Assembly (NCBI GenBank): GCA_964579795.1
Contig: CAZOHM010000055.1
Span: 1-16,521, forward strand
DNA length: 16,521 bases
Direction: 5' to 3'
Source: JAEYFP01 sp964579795
GTDB lineage: Bacteria > Bacillota > Clostridia > Lachnospirales > Lachnospiraceae
Below are positions 7,384 through 13,513 of the stretch, one piece after another (position 1 is the stretch's first letter; each line of letters opens with the position of its first letter). The notes beneath the pieces are model-generated. The model saw only the letters and a list, made by a program, of their open reading frames with translations, was not told where the DNA came from and searched no databases. A program made the position numbers and the translations under genes.

Positions 7384-8589
7384 ATGAAATTGAAAAACAA
7401 AATGCATGCTTGTTTAATGGTAGCATTTGCTATTGCAATTGTTATCGTTGGAACGCGGGGGAGTATGCAATATGTTTTTGCACAGGAAGACAGTTCTTTG
7501 AACAAGAGTACAAAGAGTTCTGTCAGTGTGAATGACACAAATAATGGGAAATCTTCTACAAGCGCAAATGCTGTACAGTCGACAACCGATACGAATACCG
7601 GAGCAGTTGTTGAAATTAAAGTAGGAACGACTTCAGAAGATGACAGTACGGTATCAGGGGCAAATGAAAAAATCAATGATATTCCATTTAGTAAGCTGGT
7701 CATGGCAAATGTTGAAGAGGCAGTGAATGTCAGATCAGAAGCATCAGAGAATGGAGAGCTGATTGGTAAATTATATAAAGAATGTGCAGGCGAAATTCTG
7801 GAAAAGGGTTCAGAATGGACAAAAATCAAAACCGGTGAACTGACCGGCTGGGTGAAGAACGAATATCTTCTTTTTGGTTCAGATGCACGGACATTGGCAG
7901 AATCAGTCGTTACTAAGACAGCAATCTCTCTGACAGAGAGTTTACGTGTCAGAAAAGAGCCAAATGAGAGCGCTGGAGTATATGGACTGCTTGCAAAAGG
8001 CGATGAGATTGAGGCTGTTAAAGAAGAAGGAGATTGGGTAGCTGTTCAATATTCTGATGGAACAACAGGATATGTGGCAAGCCAGTATGTAACAGTATCG
8101 GATGAGCTTGGTAAGGGCGAAACGATTGAAGCAATCAATGCAAGAGATGAGGCAGAAAAACAGGCAGAAGAGGAAGCAAAGAAAGAACGCGAAAAGGTAG
8201 AGGCTTCCAGAACAAAAGAAACTACACAGACAAACAATGGTGCTGTTTCAGGTGATGTAAATGATGTAATGCTGCTTGCAGCCTTAATTCAGAGTGAATC
8301 AGGAAATGAGTGTTATGAAGGAAAAGTTTCTGTAGGTACAGTTGTTATGAACCGTCTTAGAACAGGAAAGTACAGTAACATTTATTCAGTAATATACGCA
8401 AAGGGTCAGTTTGGACCGGCATCCAGTGGATTAGTCGCACAGATTTATGCGCAGGGACCGGATGCAACATGTGTTTCAGCAGCACAGGAGGCAATGAACG
8501 GAACTTCTTATATTGGTAACGCAACAAAATTCCGAAATGTCAGATCAGGATATTCGGGAATTGTTATAGGAAATCATGTTTTTTGGTAA
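7384..8589 (+). CDS. Secreted SH3-domain cell-wall hydrolase (SleB/CwlJ-type catalytic domain)
   Basis: Predicted exported peptidoglycan hydrolase, 401 aa. ATG 7384 follows GGAGG (7374-7378). The N-terminus has basic residues, then a hydrophobic core (ACLMVAFAIAIVIVG) and a VFA-QED signal-peptidase site near residue 36. A Ser/Thr/Asn-rich linker leads to two bacterial SH3 domains (about 106-165 and 173-239, each with the NVRSE or RVRKEP motif), which usually bind wall peptides. A charged, Ala/Glu/Lys-rich helical linker (about 250-280) precedes a Hydrolase_2 domain (about 290-401). That domain has the family glutamate E305 in IQSESGNE, then GKVSVGTVVMNRL and GQFGPASSG. SleB and CwlJ cut spore cortex, but SH3 domains with this catalytic unit also occur in vegetative wall enzymes, and the WalR-type box favours the latter. 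It is monocistronic, between its own promoter and a strong terminator. Confidence 0.88.
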   Translation: MKLKNKMHACLMVAFAIAIVIVGTRGSMQYVFAQEDSSLNKSTKSSVSVNDTNNGKSSTSANAVQSTTDTNTGAVVEIKVGTTSEDDSTVSGANEKINDIPFSKLVMANVEEAVNVRSEASENGELIGKLYKECAGEILEKGSEWTKIKTGELTGWVKNEYLLFGSDARTLAESVVTKTAISLTESLRVRKEPNESAGVYGLLAKGDEIEAVKEEGDWVAVQYSDGTTGYVASQYVTVSDELGKGETIEAINARDEAEKQAEEEAKKEREKVEASRTKETTQTNNGAVSGDVNDVMLLAALIQSESGNECYEGKVSVGTVVMNRLRTGKYSNIYSVIYAKGQFGPASSGLVAQIYAQGPDATCVSAAQEAMNGTSYIGNATKFRNVRSGYSGIVIGNHVFW

Positions 8590-8603
8590 TGACAATAGAT
8601 AAA

Positions 8604-8644
8604 AGAGATGACATACAAACCAGTATGTCATCTCTATTCTTTTT
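8604..8644 (+). terminator. Intrinsic terminator of the wall hydrolase gene
   Basis: A perfect 13-base stem, AGAGATGACATAC (8604-8616) with GTATGTCATCTCT (8623-8635), encloses a six-base loop (8617-8622). ATTCTTTTT follows. It lies 15 bases after the stop codon. Confidence 0.93.
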
Positions 8645-8652
8645 AAACATGA

Positions 8653-8681
8653 TTGTAAAAAGAAACAAGATATAGTAAACT
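8653..8681 (+). promoter_or_regulatory. Weak candidate promoter for the nfeD-SPFH run
   Basis: TTGTAA (8653-8658), 17 bases, TAAACT (8676-8681); each hexamer matches four of six consensus bases. TATAGT (8671-8676) and TAAAAT (8681-8686) are alternative -10 boxes without a good -35. A promoter is needed here because a strong terminator lies just upstream. An extracytoplasmic sigma factor, as for related Bacillus operons, cannot be excluded. Confidence 0.35.
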
Positions 8682-8698
8682 AAAATGGTATTTTAGTT
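8678..8698. promoter_or_regulatory. AT-rich perfect dyad, operator-like
   Basis: AACTAAAAT (8678-8686) and ATTTTAGTT (8690-8698) are exact inverted copies around a GGT centre. It overlaps the candidate -10 and start region of the nfeD transcript, the usual place for a repressor site. I cannot match it to a named regulator. An RNA hairpin here would be weak because it is nearly all A-U. Confidence 0.5.
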
Positions 8699-8726
8699 GG
8701 TAATTAATATGGAAAGGGGAAACACT

Positions 8727-9170
8727 ATGGAAACAGATGCATTAGTATGGCTTGGCGTACTTGTTGTTATGCTCCTGATAGAAATTGTTACACTGGGACT
8801 CGCAACAATCTGGTTTGCTGGTGGAGCATTAGTTGCGTTTATTGCAGCTATGTTAGGAGCGAATATATGGGTGCAGGTGATGCTGTTCTTCCTTATATCA
8901 ATTGTATTACTGCTTGTAACAAGACCAATTGCCGTAAAGTTTTTTAATAAAGACAGAATACGGACGAATGCAGAAAGTCTGATTGGATCAGACGCAATTG
9001 TAATAAGTGAAATTGACAATCTGCAGGGAGTTGGACAAGTAACAATCGGTGGACAGGAATGGTCAGCCAAATCCAATAAAGAACATGTGAAATATCCGGT
9101 AGGAAGCGTTGTAAAGGTAGTCGATATCAGAGGCGTAAAGGCTGTTGTAGAAGAAAGAGAGGAAATATAA
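8727..9170 (+). CDS. NfeD-like membrane protein with C-terminal OB domain
   Basis: 147-aa short NfeD-type protein, a partner of SPFH (band 7) proteins in membrane microdomains. ATG 8727 follows AAAGGGG (8713-8719) by 7 bases; the frame extends back to a TTG at 8697, inside the operator-like dyad, and I do not use it. Three hydrophobic segments lie at about 6-24, 25-45 and 47-67. A soluble part (about 80-147, from SLIGSDAIV to VVDIRGVKAVVEE) has the beta-rich OB-fold pattern of the family, with GVGQVTIGGQEW and VGSVVKVVDIRG. The stop codon overlaps the start of the SPFH gene by one base (TAATG). This order of nfeD then SPFH gene is widely conserved. In Bacillus subtilis the similar yuaF-floT pair is under SigW cell-envelope stress control. 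Confidence 0.85.
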   Translation: METDALVWLGVLVVMLLIEIVTLGLATIWFAGGALVAFIAAMLGANIWVQVMLFFLISIVLLLVTRPIAVKFFNKDRIRTNAESLIGSDAIVISEIDNLQGVGQVTIGGQEWSAKSNKEHVKYPVGSVVKVVDIRGVKAVVEEREEI

Positions 9171-10081
9171 TGGTTGCATTTATTATTTTATTAGTTTTGT
9201 TTGTTATTATTTTATCATCCTGTGTCAAAATCGTACCACAGGCACAGGCATATGTTGTAGAGAGACTTGGTGGATATCAGGGAACATGGTCAGTAGGACT
9301 TCACCTGAAGGTACCGTTTATTGATCGTGTAGCAAGAAGAGTGCTTTTAAAGGAACAAGTTGTAGACTTTGCTCCACAGCCGGTTATTACAAAGGATAAC
9401 GTAACAATGAGAATCGATACAGTCGTATTCTATCAGATTACAGATCCAAAGCTCTTCACATACGGTGTAGAGAATCCAATTATGGCTATCGAGAATCTGA
9501 CTGCTACTACATTAAGAAATATAATTGGCGATTTGGAGCTTGACCAGACATTGACATCCAGAGAAACGATTAACACAAAGATGCGTGCATCACTTGATGT
9601 TGCAACTGACCCATGGGGTATTAAAGTAAACCGTGTTGAGCTTAAGAATATCATTCCACCTGCAGAGATTCAGAATGCAATGGAAAAGCAGATGAAGGCA
9701 GAGCGTGAAAGACGTGAGGCTGTTACAAGAGCAGAAGGTGAAAAGAAAGCAAATATCCTTGTCGCAGAGGGAATGAAAGAGTCTGCTATTCTGGAAGCCG
9801 AGGCTGAAAAGGAAGCTGCTATTTTGAGAGCAGAAGCACAGAAAGAAAAAATGATTCGTGAGGCAGAGGGTGAAGCCGAAGCAATCTTAAAAGTTCAGAA
9901 GGCAAAGGCAGATGGTATTCGCTTTATTAGAGAAGCTGATGCTGATGAGGCAGTACTTCGCATTAAGAGTCTCGAGGCATTTGAAAAAGCTGCCGATGGA
10001 CAGGCTACAAAGTTAATTATTCCATCTGATATTCAGGGAATTGCAGGTCTTGCAGCATCCTTGAAAGAGGTTGTGAAATAG
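9170..10081 (+). CDS. SPFH/band-7 (stomatin/QmcA-like) membrane protein
   Basis: 303-aa membrane-anchored scaffold protein that forms large ring or cage oligomers in known relatives. One N-terminal transmembrane segment (about 3-18) is followed by VKIVPQAQAYVVERLGGY, the start of the SPFH domain (about 20-180). That domain includes VPFIDRVARRV, then the ITKDNVTMRIDTVVFYQITD strand pair and WGIKVNRVELKNIIPP. From residue 188 five consecutive 11-residue units (starting AEGEKKA, AEGMKES, AEAEKEA, AEAQKEK, AEGEAEA) form a long hendecad coiled coil. The C-terminus is less regular. The match is closest to the QmcA/paraslipin branch rather than flotillins. Its start overlaps the nfeD stop (TAATG), suggesting translational coupling. 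A Cys in the N-terminal LSSC resembles a lipobox, but no positive charge precedes it. argF begins 17 bases downstream. Confidence 0.93.
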   Translation: MVAFIILLVLFVIILSSCVKIVPQAQAYVVERLGGYQGTWSVGLHLKVPFIDRVARRVLLKEQVVDFAPQPVITKDNVTMRIDTVVFYQITDPKLFTYGVENPIMAIENLTATTLRNIIGDLELDQTLTSRETINTKMRASLDVATDPWGIKVNRVELKNIIPPAEIQNAMEKQMKAERERREAVTRAEGEKKANILVAEGMKESAILEAEAEKEAAILRAEAQKEKMIREAEGEAEAILKVQKAKADGIRFIREADADEAVLRIKSLEAFEKAADGQATKLIIPSDIQGIAGLAASLKEVVK

Positions 10082-10098
10082 ACAGGACGGAGGATATT

Positions 10099-11085
10099 AT
10101 GAGTTTAAAAGGACGTAATTTTCTGACGCTGAAAGATTTTACAAAAGCAGAAATCAATGAATTTCTTGATTTGGCGACAGAATTGAAAGAAAAAAAGAAA
10201 AACGGTATTTTTGACAGGAATTATAGGGGTAAAAATGTCGCATTGATTTTTGAGAAGACAAGCACAAGGACACGTTGTTCGTTTGAAGTCGCAGCACATG
10301 ATATGGATATGGGCACAACTTATCTGGATCCAAAGGGATCACAGATTGGAAAAAAGGAAAGTATTGCTGATACCGCAAGGGTACTTGGCCGCATGTATGA
10401 CGGAATTGAATATCGTGGATTTGAACAGGAAATTGTAGAGGAGCTTGCAAAATATGCGGGGGTTCCGGTATGGAATGGACTGACTAATGAATATCATCCA
10501 ACGCAAATGCTTGCTGATCTTTTGACAATCAAGGAACATTTAGGAGCACTTGAGGGTAAGAAGCTGGTATATATGGGTGATGCCAGGTACAATATGGGAA
10601 ATTCACTGATGATTGCATGCAGTAAAATGGGAATGCATTTTGTTGCCGCTGCACCGAAAAAGTATTTTCCGAATGAAAAGCTGATTGCAGAGTGTCAGGA
10701 ATTTGCAAAGGAAAGTGGTGCAACAATTGCATTTGAAGAGGATGCAATGAAGGCCGCAAAGGACGCAGATGTAATTTATACGGATGTCTGGGTTTCCATG
10801 GGCGAGCCGGATGAAGTCTGGGAGGAGCGTATTCGTGACTTGACACCATATAAAGTAACAATGGATATTATGAATCAGGCAAAGGATTCTGTAATCTTCC
10901 TGCATTGTCTGCCTGCATTTCATGATTTGAAGACTACTATTGGTAAGGAAATGGGAGAACGTTTTAACCTTACTGAGATGGAAGTGACAGATGAGGTATT
11001 TGAGAAGTACGAGAAATCTGTATTTGATGAGGCAGAGAACCGTATGCATACAATAAAAGCCGTTATGGCTGCAACACTTGGTTAA
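10099..11085 (+). CDS. argF: Ornithine carbamoyltransferase
   Basis: Transfers the carbamoyl group from carbamoyl phosphate to ornithine to give citrulline; cytosolic, trimer-based in the family. The protein is 328 aa, with ATG 10099 after CGGAGGA. The carbamoyl phosphate site is S55-T56-R57-T58-R59, with HPTQ at 133-136. The ornithine side has the SMG loop (233-235), and H269-C270-L271-P272 supplies the catalytic cysteine. The protein resembles the 330-residue E. coli ArgF/ArcB branch (FEKTSTRTRCSFEVAA, SQIGKKES, RVLGRMYDGIEYRG), so sequence alone does not separate the anabolic from the catabolic role. No arcA or arcC is nearby, and I see no clear ARG box in front of it. It sits only 17 bases behind the SPFH gene, implying shared transcription. 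Confidence 0.96.
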   Translation: MSLKGRNFLTLKDFTKAEINEFLDLATELKEKKKNGIFDRNYRGKNVALIFEKTSTRTRCSFEVAAHDMDMGTTYLDPKGSQIGKKESIADTARVLGRMYDGIEYRGFEQEIVEELAKYAGVPVWNGLTNEYHPTQMLADLLTIKEHLGALEGKKLVYMGDARYNMGNSLMIACSKMGMHFVAAAPKKYFPNEKLIAECQEFAKESGATIAFEEDAMKAAKDADVIYTDVWVSMGEPDEVWEERIRDLTPYKVTMDIMNQAKDSVIFLHCLPAFHDLKTTIGKEMGERFNLTEMEVTDEVFEKYEKSVFDEAENRMHTIKAVMAATLG

Positions 11086-11119
11086 TTCAAATCAAAATGC
11101 CATCTGACAAAGGAGATTT

Positions 11120-11407
11120 ATGAAGAAAGAAACCAGAGCATATATCAAAAATACAATAAAAAATGATTTTTTTGTGATTGATTTAGTTAATCTCATCCTT
11201 GGTATTGCGATACTTGTATTGGCAGTTCTTTCAGTAATAGATGGAACAAAGGTAATTATGTTCTCGATGGTGTTTATCTTTGGAGCAGTTTTGATGGTAC
11301 TGAATTTTTATAAGGGATTAAAGAAAAAGTCTGCTTTGACGATTCCTTTCGGTATTTGTGCACTAATTATGGTAGCAGCTGCAGTTGGATCATTTTATTT
11401 GATATAG
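11120..11407 (+). CDS. Small three-segment membrane protein, function unknown
   Basis: 95-aa protein with a strong AAAGGAGA ribosome binding site 7 bases before ATG 11120. A short, basic N-terminus (KKETRAYIKNTIKND) leads to three hydrophobic helices at about 17-40, 45-67 and 73-95. Charged residues (YKGLKKK) fall between the second and third, and the chain ends in the membrane (GSFYLI). I do not recognise a family. It begins 34 bases after argF and ends 25 bases before the next gene, so it belongs to the same run. The good ribosome site, balanced codon use and clean fit between neighbours make it a real gene. Confidence 0.75.
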   Translation: MKKETRAYIKNTIKNDFFVIDLVNLILGIAILVLAVLSVIDGTKVIMFSMVFIFGAVLMVLNFYKGLKKKSALTIPFGICALIMVAAAVGSFYLI

Positions 11408-11432
11408 CTGGCGGATAGGAGTAAACATACAC

Positions 11433-11780
11433 ATGGATGACAGAATTGTATTATGCTGTGCAAATGCATATGAAAAGAAATACTATTTTAACGAAACCTT
11501 TCAGGGGCTGCCGGAATCTATTCGTGATGAACTTCATATTATCTGTGTACTATTTACTGAGGAAGTCGGAGGCATTTTTTCCATGGTATTCGATGAGGAT
11601 GGGACACTTAATCTGCAGACAGATGCAGACGAAGAGGATCTTCTCTATGATGAAATCAGTAGTGGACTGCTAATTAAGGAAATACTTCGAAAAAAGCAGG
11701 AGCTGTTTGAGTCCCTTACATTATATTACCGGGTATTTATATTAAAAGAGGATGTTTCAGAGCTCCTAAAGGAGGAATAA
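11433..11780 (+). CDS. Small acidic conserved protein upstream of coaX (possibly DUF6145)
   Basis: 115-aa soluble, acidic protein. It recalls a Lachnospiraceae family that I believe is listed as DUF6145, from the pattern VLCCANAYEKKYYF, LPESIRDELHIICVLFTEEVGGIF and the Asp/Glu-rich DADEEDLLYDE; this is memory, not a search. No membrane segment, signal or known catalytic motif is visible. Two adjacent cysteines (residues 8-9) and one at about 38 are present. TAGGAG lies 11 bases before ATG 11433, a rather long spacing. The coaX ribosome binding site is inside the last codons of this gene and coaX starts 3 bases after its stop, so the two are probably translationally coupled. No function is assigned. 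Confidence 0.75.
   Translation: MDDRIVLCCANAYEKKYYFNETFQGLPESIRDELHIICVLFTEEVGGIFSMVFDEDGTLNLQTDADEEDLLYDEISSGLLIKEILRKKQELFESLTLYYRVFILKEDVSELLKEE
11768..11775 (+). promoter_or_regulatory. coaX ribosome binding site inside upstream gene
   Basis: AAAGGAGG is a near-perfect match to the 16S rRNA 3' end and ends 8 bases before ATG 11784. It encodes the last residues of the preceding gene, so ribosomes finishing that gene expose or use it directly. Confidence 0.8.
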
Positions 11781-11783
11781 GCA

Positions 11784-12551
11784 ATGTTTCTGGCAATTGA
11801 TGTTGGAAATACAAATATTACGGTTGGTGTCTATGATGGAAAAGAGATGGCAGCCACATTTCGAATGACAACAAAATTACCACGGACATCCGATGAATAT
11901 GGGATGCTGTTGACTGAGTTAATCAGTAAACAGGGTGTCATGGTTGAAAAAATTGAGGGTGCAATTGTAGCAAGCGTTGTTCCGAATGTGATGCATTCTC
12001 TGATAAATTCAATCAGAAGATATCTGCACTGTGAGCCGCTGATTGTTGGTCCGGGAATTAAAACAGGAATAAAGATAGATACACCAAATCCAAAAGAAAT
12101 CGGCGCAGACAGAATTGTAGATATTGTAGCTGCTTATGAAATCTATGGCGGTCCAGCGCTTGTTCTGGATTTTGGCACCGCAACGACCTATGATCTTGTG
12201 ACAGAGGACGGAAAGTTCAATGTTGGAATTACAGCTCCGGGAATCAGAATATCTGCAAAAGCATTATGGGAGGATACCGCTAAGCTTCCGGAAATTGAAA
12301 TCAAAAAACCAAAGTCCATTCTTGCACAGGATACCATTTCCAGTATGCAGGCAGGTCTTGTTTATGGACAGATTGGACAGACTGAGTATATTATCCGTCA
12401 GGTAAAGAAGGAAACAGGATTTGCGAATATGCATGTCATTGCAACAGGCGGACTCGGGCGTATTATTGCAGATGAAACAGACGAAATAGAAGTATATAAC
12501 AGTCAGCTGACGTTGGAAGGATTACGAATATTGTATGATAAAAATAGGTAA
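11784..12551 (+). CDS. coaX: Type III pantothenate kinase
   Basis: First step of coenzyme A synthesis, the ATP-dependent phosphorylation of pantothenate; type III enzymes need a monovalent cation and are not inhibited by CoA. The protein is 255 aa, the family's usual size. The ASKHA-fold phosphate loop is D6-V-G-N-T-N. GADR at 107-110 and DFGTATTYD starting at D129 provide the substrate site and catalytic aspartate. GITAPGIRISAKALW and the C-terminal VIATGGLG complete the family motifs. The last 17 bases overlap dusB, a pairing seen in other clostridia. It is preceded by the small acidic protein with a 3-base gap. Confidence 0.96.
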   Translation: MFLAIDVGNTNITVGVYDGKEMAATFRMTTKLPRTSDEYGMLLTELISKQGVMVEKIEGAIVASVVPNVMHSLINSIRRYLHCEPLIVGPGIKTGIKIDTPNPKEIGADRIVDIVAAYEIYGGPALVLDFGTATTYDLVTEDGKFNVGITAPGIRISAKALWEDTAKLPEIEIKKPKSILAQDTISSMQAGLVYGQIGQTEYIIRQVKKETGFANMHVIATGGLGRIIADETDEIEVYNSQLTLEGLRILYDKNR

Positions 12552-13497
12552 AACCGTACTAGAGAACAACTGGATACTGGCACCAATGGCAGGCGTAACC
12601 GACCTGCCATTTCGTTTACTATGCAGAGAGCAGGGAGCAGGTATGCTGTGTATGGAAATGGTCAGTGCAAAGGCTATCTATTATAACAATAAAAATACGC
12701 AGGAGCTGCTTGAAATCGGAGATACTGGTGTACCTGTTTCGTTGCAGCTGTTTGGACGTGACCCCAAAATCATGAGTGAAATGGCAAAGCGTATAGAAGA
12801 CAGACCATTCTCTGTACTGGATATCAATATGGGATGTCCGGTTCCAAAGGTAGTCAATAATGGAGAAGGTTCAGCTCTGATGAAGGAGCCGGAGCTTGTC
12901 GGAGAAATTGTAGAGAGTATTGTCAAAGCAATTCAGAAGCCTGTGACAGTTAAAATTCGAAAAGGATTTGATGAAGCACATTGTAACGCTGCAGAAATCG
13001 CCAGAATTGCACAGGAGAGTGGAGCAGCAGCAGTAGCTGTCCACGCAAGGACAAGAGAACAGTACTATGCAGGAAAAGCTGATTGGGAGTGCATCCGTCA
13101 GGTAAAGGAGACAGTTCACATTCCTGTAATTGGAAATGGTGATGTGACAGGATATGAGTCTTCAGAGGCAATGCAGAAAATGACAGGCTGTGATGGGGTT
13201 ATGATTGGACGAGCGTGTCGTGGAAATCCATGGATATTTAAAGAAATGTCTGTCTGCGCAGCAGGTGGTACTTATGAGCCACCGTCGATGGAAGAAGTTC
13301 GGCAGATGATTATCAGGCATGGAGAATTGCTGATAGCAAATAAAGGGGAATATATTGGCATGCGTGAAATGAGAAAGCATGCAGCATGGTATACCGCCGG
13401 ATTTCCGCATTCCTCGCATCTTCGCGGTCGTATGAATGAAATGGAGACTATGAATCAGCTGAAGGAACTGATTTTGGGAGAATGGAAGGAAGAATAA
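12535..13497 (+). CDS. dusB: tRNA-dihydrouridine synthase, DusB-like
   Basis: FMN- and NADPH-dependent enzyme that reduces specific uridines in tRNA to dihydrouridine. The protein is 320 aa. ATG 12535 lies within the end of coaX (17-base overlap); GGAAGGA (12515-12521) is 13 bases upstream, so initiation may rely on coupling. The N-terminus has LAPMAGVTDLPFRLLCREQG. The catalytic cysteine is C101 in INMGCPVPKVV. KIRKGFD, VAVHARTREQ, and IGNGDV followed by GVMIGRACRGNPWIF line the FMN barrel. The C-terminal helical tRNA-binding domain ends with MREMRKHAAWYTAGFP. The tandem stops TAA TAG end the gene. It most resembles the DusB branch, but the target position in tRNA is inferred. Confidence 0.93.
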   Translation: MIKIGKTVLENNWILAPMAGVTDLPFRLLCREQGAGMLCMEMVSAKAIYYNNKNTQELLEIGDTGVPVSLQLFGRDPKIMSEMAKRIEDRPFSVLDINMGCPVPKVVNNGEGSALMKEPELVGEIVESIVKAIQKPVTVKIRKGFDEAHCNAAEIARIAQESGAAAVAVHARTREQYYAGKADWECIRQVKETVHIPVIGNGDVTGYESSEAMQKMTGCDGVMIGRACRGNPWIFKEMSVCAAGGTYEPPSMEEVRQMIIRHGELLIANKGEYIGMREMRKHAAWYTAGFPHSSHLRGRMNEMETMNQLKELILGEWKEE

Positions 13498-13513
13498 TAG
13501 CATATACTTTCGT

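Noticed and set aside
8654..8679. Second WalR-type box before nfeD (TGTAAA at 8654)
   Set aside because: No TGTWAH hexamer follows at the required five-base spacing.
9170..9226. LSSC in the SPFH protein as a lipoprotein signal
   Set aside because: The tetrapeptide fits a lipobox, but no basic residue precedes the hydrophobic segment and relatives use that segment as a plain membrane anchor. A lipid-labelling test would settle it.
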